From the NCBI RefSeq assembly GCF_004793765.1, contig NZ_SRYM01000043.1, forward strand, positions 1 through 36,713: a DNA stretch of 36,713 nt, given 5' to 3'. This stretch comes from Parabacteroides distasonis. GTDB lineage: Bacteria; Bacteroidota; Bacteroidia; Bacteroidales; Tannerellaceae. The notes under the pieces were generated by a model. It was not told the DNA's origin and made no database searches. It saw nothing but the letters and a program-made list of their open reading frames with translations. Position 1 is the first letter of the stretch. The number at the start of each line of letters is the position of its first letter. The translations under genes were made by a program, and so were the position numbers. Positions 1 through 8,243 of this stretch are shown here, piece by piece.

Positions 1-18
1 AATATTATGGGTGCTTTC

Positions 19-298
19 AGAAATGGAAGTGCCCATTTCTCTTTTATTTGGGTTGGGACTATCCAAGTAAGAAGAATAGGGCTATTTATGGATGCTTATC
101 TCTTACTTGTTTCAGTTTCAGGGGATTTTTGGAAGATTTTACTTTTATATAGCCAGTCACCAAAAATCCCCTGAAAAGGGAAATACAAGCCATAGGCAAG
201 CCTTATTCTCTGATTTTCCTTTGGGCTGTAACCAAGTAAGAGAAATAGGAGTTTATTATCCGCTTCAATAAAAATTGGCAGTCTATCCTTTTACTTGG
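19..298. repeat. Iteron-like patch: four CAAGTAAGA copies plus a 17-bp inverted repeat
   Basis: Non-coding stretch downstream of the helicase-like gene. CCAAGTAAG-type copies occur at 63-80 and 232-249 on the plus strand and, inverted, at about 92-109 and 283-298. The two plus copies share the 18-base pattern CCAAGTAAGARRAATAGG. Between the two pairs is a perfect inverted repeat with 17-bp arms (116-132 and 160-176, core CAGGGGATTTTTGG) and a 27-base loop. A smaller hairpin, AGAAATGG/CCATTTCT, lies at 19-40. The layout resembles protein-binding iterons of a replication or transfer origin, or recombinase arm sites. Function is inference. Confidence 0.6.
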
Positions 299-332
299 GT
301 GAAGCCTCCATTTTGTTTCTGGCTAAAGGAAC

Positions 333-2126
333 TTACTTTATTAAGAATTTTGGAGTATAGAGTTTATAACCTTTTTTGAATGCTCCTTTCTGCTTGACTG
401 TCCTTCTGGGAGACGTTTCAAAATATTCTTTTATATCTGTCGCTTTAGCCTCTCTTTTAATTCCAAGTTCGGAATATATCTTATTCAAGGTAGATGTTAT
501 CTCTTCTTCCGAATAGACAAATCCGATTCTAAACAGTTTGGAAACCGCATCAATCACAGGAAAACTAAGACATTGTTCTTTTACTTGTTTTTTGATAAGA
601 GCTAAGGTTAATTGTTGCTTGTTATAATTTTTCTGGATAATGAAGTCTTTATCAAAGTTTTGGCAAATTTCCACGATAAACTCATCTTGCCTTTGCAATT
701 CTTCCAATAATGCTTTTTGTTCCTCTGTTTCCGCTCCATTATCTAATCCTGCTGAAAAGAATTGATCGACAATCTCCTTTCTCAACAACCGGCTGTTTGA
801 TACGGATATTCTGATCCTGTCTTTATCCTGTTCATATTGATTGTTATATTGATCTATGATCTCAAAAAACTCTTCGTCCAAGGAATAAGAAAGAATGAAA
901 TTTTCCCAGTTCTGGTATCTGGATTTGGTAGCTTCCGCATCTAATAAATTCTCACTCATGAAATAGTTGAAAGAATTGTCCTCTTCCATATACTTGCTGA
1001 TCTCTATTCTTTCAATGGCTTCTTTCATTACTTGCCTAACACCTTCTTCCGAAGCTGAGTTATACAGTGTTTTCAACTGGATATAGGCTTTTCGCTGTTC
1101 TTGCATAAAGGTACGAAGTTCTTCTGTTGTCTTATATCGGATTTTATTGTCAAGTCCTGCAATATGGGTGAATGATGATATTCCATTTCTGAAACGCCCT
1201 GCGATTTGTCGGGATTCCAAAGCGGGTTCTATCAGGGTTTGGGATGCTTTGATAGCATCCGATATTACAACGACGTGAGGCTTATCATCTGTAATAATAT
1301 CAACGGCAGAGAAATAACGGCTTGTATAGAAGTTGTAGTGATTCAAATTGTTTATGTCTGGTTGAATATGAGATAATCCTTTATGTGTTAATTTGCCGAC
1401 ACTCTTATTCGCACAATAGATATTGGAATCCTCATTGATTCCCAGTGCGTGAATTAAAGAGATTATGATGTCTATCGAGTTTATAAAGAAGCATACCTTT
1501 TCTTCTTTACTTGGTAGTGTCTCTAAATATGACTTTACATCTTGCAGAATGTTATTGCTTGAATATAGATTCACTTTTAAGGAATGATCCCATTTTGGCT
1601 GTATGGTGATATTTCTGAATCCATATTTCTGGAAGATGGGATAAGTCGTAAAGTTTGTGATTGTAGCCGATATTAGGGAACGTCTTTCAAATTTCCAGAA
1701 ATCAGCCATTGGCAGAGTGATTGTTTCCCTATAGCTTATATCGCTTGTCAGTTTATGGCATTCATCAAATAAGAGGAAGTAATCCTGATACATATTTACA
1801 TTAAGAAAGTTGAATGCTTTCTTTACCTTGCCAAATGATTCAGGGGTGGTCATTATCTTTTTATAGGAAATGTGACTATCCTGTAAATAAGAAATGATCT
1901 GGTTGGTAGTGATTCCCTCATATACACCTAACAGATTGGAATGCTTTTTCGCTTTTCCTTCTATTACAGGGGTATTAGGTTCTATGATTATGGAATTACG
2001 CTTACAGGCTATTTCTAAAGTTGTCGCACCGATTCCTGTTATTTTCTTATAGATAATGGCATTTACAGGAATAGAGCCTGTAAGATAGCCATTTTCCTTG
2101 TCTATGTATATGATCTCTTCTTTCAT
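333..2126 (-). CDS. SF2 helicase-like (DEAD/DEAH-type) protein of a mobile element
   Basis: A 597-residue protein with the order of superfamily 2 helicase motifs. There is a P-loop-like ITGIGATT (about 29-36), TTPES (93-97, motif Ib position), DECH (121-124, Walker B), SAT (153-155, motif III) and QIAGRFR (307-313, motif VI). The two RecA-like domains would span roughly 20-160 and 180-320. The C-terminal 280 residues are charged, helical-looking and not recognised. The P-loop has alanine where the ATP-binding lysine normally is, so classical ATP hydrolysis is doubtful. It is the last gene before the iteron-like patch and is separated from its upstream neighbour by a terminator, so it probably has its own promoter. 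A role in replication or transfer of the element is inference. Family membership is fairly secure, function is not. Confidence 0.6.
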   Translation of the reverse strand: MKEEIIYIDKENGYLTGSIPVNAIIYKKITGIGATTLEIACKRNSIIIEPNTPVIEGKAKKHSNLLGVYEGITTNQIISYLQDSHISYKKIMTTPESFGKVKKAFNFLNVNMYQDYFLLFDECHKLTSDISYRETITLPMADFWKFERRSLISATITNFTTYPIFQKYGFRNITIQPKWDHSLKVNLYSSNNILQDVKSYLETLPSKEEKVCFFINSIDIIISLIHALGINEDSNIYCANKSVGKLTHKGLSHIQPDINNLNHYNFYTSRYFSAVDIITDDKPHVVVISDAIKASQTLIEPALESRQIAGRFRNGISSFTHIAGLDNKIRYKTTEELRTFMQEQRKAYIQLKTLYNSASEEGVRQVMKEAIERIEISKYMEEDNSFNYFMSENLLDAEATKSRYQNWENFILSYSLDEEFFEIIDQYNNQYEQDKDRIRISVSNSRLLRKEIVDQFFSAGLDNGAETEEQKALLEELQRQDEFIVEICQNFDKDFIIQKNYNKQQLTLALIKKQVKEQCLSFPVIDAVSKLFRIGFVYSEEEITSTLNKIYSELGIKREAKATDIKEYFETSPRRTVKQKGAFKKGYKLYTPKFLIK

Positions 2127-2136
2127 AAATGAAAAA

Positions 2137-2181
2137 GGACAAAATTTATTCTTATATTAAATACAAAAATAAAAATTGTCC
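2137..2181 (-). terminator. Rho-independent terminator after the 249-aa gene
   Basis: Read on the minus strand, GGACAA and TTGTCC arms, extended imperfectly by A/T pairs, enclose an AT-rich loop and are followed by TTTTT. It lies directly downstream of the gene at 2199-2948 and upstream of the helicase start, so it separates two transcription units. Confidence 0.55.
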
Positions 2182-2198
2182 CTCATATAAACAGACTA

Positions 2199-2948
2199 TC
2201 AGTCTATGAAATCCTCTTCACAGAATAAATCCTCTTGGAAACCTACTGGATCACCTGCATATAATTCAGGATCATAGTCTATAGGATTTTCCAGACTGTC
2301 TAAGAATGCCTGTTCTTTTGCAGCCTCTTTTTCCGCTTCTTGCTCCAACATCATATCAAGATGGGCTGATCTTTCAATCCAGTTTTCAAAATTAGCCATA
2401 TTGAACCAGTCCACCTTATAAGTACGTGTTTCGGGGTCTAATTCTATTTTATGCACAATGATCTGATTGCCTATTAATTCCTGCAATTTGGAATTACCTT
2501 CACTCTCTTTTGAGTTTTCATTGAACAGAGGCCATATTTTTACTTGGTAGACTTTAAACCAGAAATCGAAATCTTCTATTGTTTTTCTTTGCTCTTCCCT
2601 ATATAATTCACGCCTGTCCTTACCCTCTATTTCTTCATATTTTTCAACAGCTCTTTCTTTACGGTACAAGACGTATGCAATATCAGCCATACGGGTTTGT
2701 CCCTTAAACTCGATTGGCTTTCTACGAATATCCAAAATCTGGTATGTTCCCTGTTGTAATTTAACATAACGCTCATCAATAGGAAGTTTTCCCATTTCAA
2801 ACAGTTCTTTCAAAATGGGTGAATCGCATTGAATGGCATATTCTTTTCGATCGTAATACTCTTTTACTCTTTTTGCGGAATCCACGATATGCAAAGTACG
2901 GTGAGTATCTAATACCTTAATGTACTGTTCTTTTGTTAAGTTTATCAT
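2199..2948 (-). CDS. Unrecognised 249-aa protein with acidic C-terminus
   Basis: I do not recognise a family. The protein is soluble-looking, with no signal peptide or membrane segment. Residues about 90-130 are highly charged (many E, R and K), the segment 190-220 is rich in E and A and probably helical, and the last 30 residues are strongly acidic, ending in EEDFID. It is on the same strand as the helicase-like gene and the integrase. The gene for a small membrane protein ends one base upstream, so the two are probably co-transcribed. The terminator at 2137-2181 ends this unit. AT-rich codon use matches its neighbours and differs from the chromosome to the right, consistent with cargo of the integrative element. 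Confidence 0.6.
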   Translation of the reverse strand: MINLTKEQYIKVLDTHRTLHIVDSAKRVKEYYDRKEYAIQCDSPILKELFEMGKLPIDERYVKLQQGTYQILDIRRKPIEFKGQTRMADIAYVLYRKERAVEKYEEIEGKDRRELYREEQRKTIEDFDFWFKVYQVKIWPLFNENSKESEGNSKLQELIGNQIIVHKIELDPETRTYKVDWFNMANFENWIERSAHLDMMLEQEAEKEAAKEQAFLDSLENPIDYDPELYAGDPVGFQEDLFCEEDFID

Positions 2949-2949
2949 G

Positions 2950-3177
2950 TTACTTGTTTTGTTGTCTATTTATTCTGAATATTATAATATTACATACTAC
3001 TATAAGTACAATGATTATAATGAAAGGAATAGGGCTGTTTCCTGCTTCAGCCCATTTCATCAATAAGGATAAAAGAAATAAAACAGCCATCACAGACAAA
3101 CAACCCCATCTTGCTTCTCTATTTTCTTCTTCCAGCTTTTTCTTTTCTTCTTCGGAATAAATTCTTCTTCCCCTCAT
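2950..3177 (-). CDS. Small membrane protein (75 aa)
   Basis: A short protein with a charged N-terminal helix rich in E, K and R (about 1-22) and then two hydrophobic stretches (about 27-42 and 49-68, the second I/V-rich), suggesting two membrane segments or a hairpin. It ends in a polar tail. It lies immediately upstream of the 249-aa gene with a one-base gap. A shadow frame overlaps it on the opposite strand, but this frame fits the direction and spacing of its neighbours. No family recognised. Confidence 0.45.
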   Translation of the reverse strand: MRGRRIYSEEEKKKLEEENREARWGCLSVMAVLFLLSLLMKWAEAGNSPIPFIIIIVLIVVCNIIIFRINRQQNK

Positions 3178-3245
3178 AGTCTTGCTTATTAGATTAATAC
3201 TGCAATATTAATAAAAAACTTAATGCAACAGGATAAATAAGATAA

Positions 3246-3283
3246 AAAGAATCCCGTCCCCATTTCTGGAAACAGGATTCTTT
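3246..3283 (-). terminator. Terminator of the integrase gene
   Basis: On the minus strand, AAAGAATCC and GGATTCTTT arms flank a 20-base loop and are followed by further T residues. It begins 21 bases after the integrase stop codon. The upstream side carries an A-run, so it may work in both directions. Confidence 0.65.
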
Positions 3284-3303
3284 GGTTTAGAGTAGGTTTA
3301 CTA

Positions 3304-4506
3304 TTAATCGAATAGATCAACTATTTGATCCATCTGTTTAGCGATGCTTTCATCTACTAACTTTGCATAATGAGCGGTCATACGGGTATTTGTGTGTCCT
3401 AACATCTTAGAAACAACTTCCAAAGAAATGTTATTTGCCAGAGTAACCGTACTTGCAAAGGTATGACGGCTTGTGTGATAGGTTATCCGTTTATTGATAT
3501 TACAAAGTATTGCAATGTCTTTCAGATACTTATTTATATCTGCTGGATCTTGGATAGGTAATAATTTGTCACCACCTTTGTATTTCTCTAAGATCATTTT
3601 AGCCATTGGTAGTAATGGGATTCTGGAAAGAACGCCTGTTTTGATCCTTCGTTTCTTAATCCAAATTCTTCCATTCTGATCTTTTTCAAAATGTGCTGTG
3701 GTGAGAGTTTTCACATCTATGTAACTCAATCCAGTGAAACAGCCAAACAAAAACATATCTCTCGCTTTTTCCAAGCGTGGTAAAGGGGTATCGAAATTGA
3801 TAATTCTCCTGAGTTCTTCTTCGTCCAAAAAGTCAATTTCAACTGCTTCTCGTTCCACTTTGTATGTGGCAAAGGGATTGAAAGATATGTACGAATTTGC
3901 AACAGCCAGATTGATTATCTTTTTTAGTAGCTTCAGATGTTTTGTAGATGAGTTTTGGCACATGCCCTTATCTATCCTCAAAAATGAATGAAACGACTGT
4001 ATGAAGTTTAAATTGAGTTCACGCAAATACATATCTTCTCTTTTGTATTTCTGTTGCATGAACTCTTTGAGTAATCTTACAGTATATTCAGAAATCCAAT
4101 AAGTAGCTTTAGAAACTCCATTACCAATTAATTTTTCTTGTTCATGATTATGCTCTGTAAAGACCTCAAACAAATTTTTCTCTTTCAGAGATTCGATCTT
4201 TTCTTGATATGCTTCACATAAAAGTTTGGCGGTAATGATAAAACCTCTATCCAACAATTCTGCTTCTTTCTGATACAGTTTGGCTTTTACGGCTTTCAGG
4301 TAGTTGTTGAGGCTTTTGGTTTCCTCATCTTTACCTTTTACTTGTTGTTTGGTTTTATCCCATTTATCAATATGAACCTGTTTCCCTGTCGAAAAGGAAC
4401 ATCTTTCACCATTGATAGTGATTATGACTTCAATAGGGGCATTCCCGTTTTTTCGAACTTTACTTTCTCTTATGAAGAAGAGAATAGAAAATGAACTTCT
4501 AACCAT
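3304..4506 (-). CDS. Tyrosine recombinase / integrase (400 aa)
   Basis: Site-specific recombinase of the phage-integrase family, of the kind used by Bacteroidetes integrative elements. The N-terminal arm-binding domain is about residues 5-90, a SAM-like core-binding domain about 110-215, and the catalytic domain about 225-400. Visible catalytic residues are H344 and R347 (HTSRH), H371 (LGHTN) and the nucleophile Y380 (AHYAK). The box I arginine is replaced by serine (TGLSYID, S261), as known for IntDOT-like enzymes. Length is typical. The gene faces away from the chromosomal operon at 4890. Its upstream region carries repeated TGGTCACAAA motifs that could be arm-type or regulatory sites. It most likely integrates and excises the element to its left. 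Confidence 0.9.
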   Translation of the reverse strand: MVRSSFSILFFIRESKVRKNGNAPIEVIITINGERCSFSTGKQVHIDKWDKTKQQVKGKDEETKSLNNYLKAVKAKLYQKEAELLDRGFIITAKLLCEAYQEKIESLKEKNLFEVFTEHNHEQEKLIGNGVSKATYWISEYTVRLLKEFMQQKYKREDMYLRELNLNFIQSFHSFLRIDKGMCQNSSTKHLKLLKKIINLAVANSYISFNPFATYKVEREAVEIDFLDEEELRRIINFDTPLPRLEKARDMFLFGCFTGLSYIDVKTLTTAHFEKDQNGRIWIKKRRIKTGVLSRIPLLPMAKMILEKYKGGDKLLPIQDPADINKYLKDIAILCNINKRITYHTSRHTFASTVTLANNISLEVVSKMLGHTNTRMTAHYAKLVDESIAKQMDQIVDLFD

Positions 4507-4587
4507 CTGTTTAATAAATTAAATTAGACATTTTAGAAGCTCTTTAATTTTGATTATATTATTGTAAATCAGATTATTGGTTGATGA

Positions 4588-4638
4588 TTTGTGACCAGTT
4601 TCTTGAAAATGCAGAAATGGTCACAAATTGGTCACAAA
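4588..4638. repeat. TGGTCACAAA repeats upstream of integrase
   Basis: Two direct copies of TGGTCACAAA at 4618-4627 and 4629-4638 (11-bp step, same face of the helix) and one inverted copy, TTTGTGACCA, at 4588-4597. They lie 80-130 bp upstream of the integrase start. They are candidate binding sites for the integrase, an excisionase or a repressor. The rest of 4507-4889 is AT-rich, with no gene that I can support. Confidence 0.6.
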
Positions 4639-4828
4639 ATACTTTCAAATTCATTATTTTTTAGGAGAGAAATCTCTTATCCTGTTTTCTTTTAAAAATG
4701 AAAAATCATGAGTATTTTTATGTATTCTATATACCAATCCCAATGCTTTACAAAGAAGATTTGTTGTTTAAGAAGTTCCTGATTAGGTAAGAAAGAATAT
4801 GTTCATAAGTTATCCCCATAAACAAAAA

Positions 4829-4857
4829 ACTCCTGCAACCATCAAGATTACAGGAGT
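4829..4857 (-). terminator. Terminator of the GGGtGRT operon
   Basis: On the minus strand, ACTCCTG and CAGGAGT arms enclose a 15-base loop and are followed by a TTTTTTG run. It lies 32 bases after the stop of the GGGtGRT gene and marks the likely limit of undisturbed chromosome. Confidence 0.75.
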
Positions 4858-4889
4858 CTATATAAACAATTATTTTATTGTTTAGTTGA

Positions 4890-5891
4890 TTACTTCTTCA
4901 TAGCTTCCTCAATAGCAACCGCTACGGCAACCGTAGCACCTACCATCGGGTTGTTACCCATACCCAGGAATCCCATCATTTCTACGTGAGCAGGAACAGA
5001 TGAAGAACCAGCGAACTGAGCGTCACCGTGCATACGGCCCATCGTGTCGGTCATACCATAAGAAGCAGGACCAGCGGCCATGTTGTCCGGGTGCAAAGTA
5101 CGGCCCGTACCACCACCAGAAGCAACAGAGAAATACGGGTGACCGTTCTCCATACATTCTTTCTTATAAGTACCGGCTACCGGGTGTTGGAAACGAGTCG
5201 GGTTCGTAGAGTTACCCGTGATAGATACATCAACACCTTCCTTACGCATGATAGCCACACCCTCACGAACATCATCAGCGCCGTAGCACTTAACTTTCGC
5301 ACGAAGACCGTTAGAGTAAGCTTTCTCCTCGATAACGTTCACCTCACCTGTCATGTAATCGAACTGAGTCTGTACATACGTGAAACCGTTGATACGAGAG
5401 ATGATCTTAGCGGCATCCTTACCTAAGCCGTTCAAGATAACACGCAACGGCTCTTTACGAACCTTGTTTGCCATCTCTGCGATCTTGATAGCACCCTCAG
5501 CAGCGGCGAAAGACTCGTGGCCAGCCAAGAAAGCGAAACACTTCGTCTCCTCACGAAGCAAACGAGCAGCCAAGTTACCGTGGCCGATACCCACCTTACG
5601 GTCGTCAGCAACAGAACCAGCGATACAGAATGCCTGTAAACCGATACCGATAGCCTCGGCAGCCTCGGCAGCGTTCGTACAACCTTTCTTGATAGCGATA
5701 GCGGCACCTACTACGTAAGCCCAGCAAGCGTTCTCGAAACAAATCGGTTGAGTTTCCTTACACATTGTATAAGGGTCGATACCCTTAGCATCGCAGATAG
5801 CCTTTGCGTCTTCGATACCATTGATACCATATTCGTTTAATACCGCGTTGATATGATCAATACGACGGTCATAACTTTCAAATAAAGCCAT
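4890..5891 (-). CDS. GGGtGRT protein
   Basis: A 333-residue cytosolic protein of the family named after its signature, present here as GGGTGRT at about 261-267 (ASGGGTGRTLHPDN). It is rich in small residues, and conserved-looking segments carry several cysteines (for example CDAKG, CKETQ, CFENAC). The C-terminus is strongly hydrophobic and Ala/Val-rich (MVGATVAVAVAIEEA). The biochemical function is unknown to me. It is the last gene of a three-gene unit with a NifU/IscU-like Fe-S scaffold (6085) and a small membrane protein (5901), and this pairing with an Fe-S scaffold is a recurrent association. I infer a role in a metal- or Fe-S-dependent process. Start at 5891 is supported by the 9-base gap to the upstream gene. 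A terminator follows. Confidence 0.9.
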   Translation of the reverse strand: MALFESYDRRIDHINAVLNEYGINGIEDAKAICDAKGIDPYTMCKETQPICFENACWAYVVGAAIAIKKGCTNAAEAAEAIGIGLQAFCIAGSVADDRKVGIGHGNLAARLLREETKCFAFLAGHESFAAAEGAIKIAEMANKVRKEPLRVILNGLGKDAAKIISRINGFTYVQTQFDYMTGEVNVIEEKAYSNGLRAKVKCYGADDVREGVAIMRKEGVDVSITGNSTNPTRFQHPVAGTYKKECMENGHPYFSVASGGGTGRTLHPDNMAAGPASYGMTDTMGRMHGDAQFAGSSSVPAHVEMMGFLGMGNNPMVGATVAVAVAIEEAMKK

Positions 5892-5900
5892 ATTATTTTT

Positions 5901-6092
5901 TTACTTTTTAAAATTCTTATTTACTAGGAATAAAGATATCAGAAAGTTGAAAACCAATACACCGCCGCAACAAGCCACATAAAACGCCAACCACGGTTTC
6001 TCCGGCTTCATCACGAAATACGTGATAAGCGTAGCCACGGCCGTGATAATGCTCAGCCCGATGAGGACACGTGTAAATGTTTTCTTATTCAT
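5901..6092 (-). CDS. Small two-helix membrane protein (63 aa)
   Basis: A basic N-terminus (MNKK) is followed by two hydrophobic segments (about 8-27 and 36-57) separated by a short proline- and tryptophan-containing loop (MKPEKPW), and a basic C-terminus (NKNFKK). This predicts a hairpin membrane protein with both ends inside. The start overlaps the end of the Fe-S scaffold gene by 8 bases on the same strand, so translation is probably coupled, and the GGGtGRT gene begins 9 bases downstream. It could tether the scaffold or its partner to the membrane. That is inference, and I do not recognise the family. Confidence 0.75.
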   Translation of the reverse strand: MNKKTFTRVLIGLSIITAVATLITYFVMKPEKPWLAFYVACCGGVLVFNFLISLFLVNKNFKK

Positions 6093-6777
6093 TACGAGGA
6101 TCGATATATTTTACAGCTTCTTTGAAACGACCGTAAGAGCCTTTCGCCTTTTCCAGTGCCTCGTTAGCGTCCATACCCTTCTTTACCATATCCATGAATT
6201 TACCCAAGTGGATGAATTCATAACCGATTACTTCGTCATCAGCGTCCAAAGCCATGCGTGTGCAATATCCCTCGGCCATCTCCAAATAGCGGGGACCTTT
6301 GGCCAATGTGCCGAACATCGTACCCACTTGGCTGCGCAAACCTTTACCAAGGTCTTCCAAGCCGGCGCCTACAGGCAGACCTCCCTCAGAGAAAGCGGAC
6401 TGTGTACGACCGTAAACGATCTGCAAGAACAACTCGCGCATAGCGGTGTTGATAGCGTCACAAACAAGGTCTGTGTTCAATGCCTCCAAAAGGGTTTTAC
6501 CCGGAAGGATCTCAGAAGCCATAGCCGCTGAGTGAGTCATACCGGAACAACCGATTGTCTCTACAAGAGCCTCTTGGATGATTCCCTCTTTAACGTTTAA
6601 TGTCAGCTTACATCCACCTTGTTTCGGCGCACACCAACCGATACCGTGAGTCAAACCAGAGATATCAGTGATCTGAGTTGCTCTAACCCACTTTCCTTCT
6701 TCAGGAATCGGAGCGCACTGGTGGTTAGCTCCCTTCTTTACAACACACATGTGTTGAACTTCATGTGAATAAATCAT
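6085..6777 (-). CDS. NifU/IscU-like iron-sulfur cluster scaffold protein
   Basis: A 230-residue protein related to the IscU/NifU N-terminal scaffold family. Scaffold-like features are the cysteines in GWCAPKQGGCK (about 47-57) and the hydrophobic segment TIGCSGMTHS (about 74-83), which resembles the conserved cysteine loop of IscU. It is longer than classical IscU (about 130 aa), with an extra C-terminal region containing an EYxHLGKFMD-like helix. It would assemble Fe-S clusters in the cytosol for a client, plausibly within its own operon. It is first in a three-gene minus-strand operon (scaffold, membrane hairpin, GGGtGRT). A TATCTTTG box at 6857-6864 is the likely promoter. Confidence 0.85.
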   Translation of the reverse strand: MIYSHEVQHMCVVKKGANHQCAPIPEEGKWVRATQITDISGLTHGIGWCAPKQGGCKLTLNVKEGIIQEALVETIGCSGMTHSAAMASEILPGKTLLEALNTDLVCDAINTAMRELFLQIVYGRTQSAFSEGGLPVGAGLEDLGKGLRSQVGTMFGTLAKGPRYLEMAEGYCTRMALDADDEVIGYEFIHLGKFMDMVKKGMDANEALEKAKGSYGRFKEAVKYIDPRNE

Positions 6778-6856
6778 AATCGCTAATTTATTATATTAAA
6801 GTGTAATAAAACTTTATGCTAATTTTATAGTAATATCGCTTTCTCTAAAGATCGCA

Positions 6857-6888
6857 CAAAGATAAATTTTTTAATCCAGCCATGCAAG
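6857..6888 (-). promoter_or_regulatory. Promoter of the Fe-S scaffold / GGGtGRT operon
   Basis: On the minus strand, a perfect Bacteroidetes -7 box TATCTTTG (6857-6864) lies 20 bases downstream of CTTG (6885-6888), one mismatch from the -33 TTTG. It gives a leader of roughly 70 bases before the ATG at 6777. The -33 element lies close to the old 3' end of the alkylsulfatase pseudogene. Confidence 0.6.
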
Positions 6889-6901
6889 AGGCGGGAAAGG
6901 T

Positions 6902-8243
6902 TTAAGGCTCGATGATACTTAAAATAAGCGTCCGGAGCCTCAAAAGTGGAGAATAGCTCTTTTAGGCTTTCAAGTTTCCCGGTTACCGATAACTTATGGG
7001 CTTGCAGGTTTGCCGCTATATTCTCCGGCTGCATGAGGCTTGTGTAGATGACTTGTTTGTCTCCTTCCAAAGTTACGGTAGGGGCCGGATGGAGCCTGCC
7101 GATACGGTTCGATAAGGCGCCGTTCTTTAAGATCAAGGTGGCCTGTTCGTTTGTGTCGGTTAAGATAATATTTGTTATTAAGTCTTTATCGGCCGCTTTT
7201 TCCCCGTTTATTTGGATAGCGAGCAAATCGAATAGCATTTCGGGACTTAGGTTTTGAGACATACGTGCCCGGTTTGAGCTGGCCTTGCCTTTACCGGCGA
7301 TGCCTTCGGTCAGTTCCATAGCTCCGGTCAGGTAGAAATTGCGCCACGGACCGCTTTCCGCTTGGTAGCCTCCTTGATTGTATGCCTCTCGCGCCTTTTT
7401 CATTACCTCGTCCTCTCCTCCGATAGCCTCTACGTATTTTTTACCTTCTTCTACCGGCGGGAGTGGGTTCAGATGGGCGGGGATGCCGTCGAACCAGCCG
7501 AAATACATTTGATATTGGGCTTTTACATTATGGCTAACGGTTCCATAATATCCCCGGTTGGCGAACTCGTTGGCGATAGAGCTTGGTAATTTAATCATCT
7601 CCGCTATTTCTCGAGGTGTATATCCTTGGTTGGCGAGGTGAAGTGTCTGGTCGTGTAAGTAGCGATATAGATCCCGCTGCTTTTCCCAATAAGCGACAAT
7701 GCTCTTATTGCCCCAAGTCGGCCAATGGTGGGTAGAGAAGGATACCTCTACTTGATCGCCGCACTCCGTGATCGCCCGGTCGATATATTTGCTCTATAAT
7801 TGGCCATTCCGGACCTTCGCCCCTCGTAAGGTCAGCAGGTTGTGCAGGGTACGGTTGATTTCCTCGGCTACGCAAAAAACTTTCATTCCAGGGAAGTACA
7901 TCATGATTTCTCATTTTTAGGTAGACTGCGGCCGTACATATAGGTCGCTCTTCGCCCCATGGCTACACCCGCCATCAGGTTCTCGCTGACGGCATCTTCA
8001 AAGAAACCCTTGGGGCCAATGATCTCGATCGCTTCGGACTTATTGGGGGCGTTCTCCAATATAGCGTCTATTCCCGCGAAATGGTCCACATGAGGATGCG
8101 TATAGATAACCGCCTTGACCGGAAGGTCTTCTACATATTTCTTCAGCCTCTTTCGTAAACATTGAAGGTCCCATGTTTTGCGCATATACGAACAAGTGAC
8201 TGGTAGATATAAATAAAAGTAAGAACTGTTTTCTAATCTTCAT
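6902..8243 (-). pseudogene. Eroded alkylsulfatase (SdsA1/YjcS-type metallo-beta-lactamase fold)
   Basis: Remains of a secreted alkyl sulfatase are spread over different frames. From the start there is a signal-peptide-like N-terminus (MKIRKQFLLLFISTSHLFVYA), then the metal-binding loop THPHVDHFAG in another frame (about 8085-8120), then a middle part with an in-frame stop near 7796. Next comes a long intact stretch (7598 leftward) with the family sequences TPREIAEMIKLP and YYGTVSHNVKAQYQ and the C-terminal SCP2-like domain. A last frameshift near 6925 separates it from the expected ending SIIEP-stop at 6902. The intact family length is about 600-650 residues, and this locus can encode only about 450, so internal deletions occurred. 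It overlaps the OsmC stop by 11 bases, suggesting it was once the third gene of that operon. The longest open piece ends at 6825 only by reading through in the wrong frame. Confidence 0.85.

Larger units (their letters stand above)
1..4828. mobile_element. End of an integrative element (left part outside window)
   Basis: An AT-rich block with a tyrosine recombinase (3304-4506), a helicase-like gene and two unrecognised genes, all on the minus strand, abutting the GC-richer chromosomal operon that starts at the terminator at 4829. The integrase sits nearest the chromosome, with an AT-rich repeat-bearing stretch (4507-4828) between it and the chromosomal terminator, as expected for an attachment-site region. 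The other end lies beyond base 1. I could not identify a core att sequence, so the exact border is a guess within 4507-4828. No relaxase or tra gene is visible in this part. Confidence 0.6.

Noticed and set aside
2933-3160. Plus-strand 75-codon frame overlapping the small membrane gene
   Set aside because: Runs against the operon direction and overlaps both neighbours; the minus-strand frame fits spacing and context better.
4810-4818. DnaA box (TTATCCCCA)
   Set aside because: A single near-match without others nearby; expected by chance in AT-rich sequence.
6825-7598. A complete 257-aa protein gene
   Set aside because: Its sequence is the C-terminal part of an alkylsulfatase, with the N-terminal parts in other frames upstream and a frameshift before its natural end; treated as a pseudogene.
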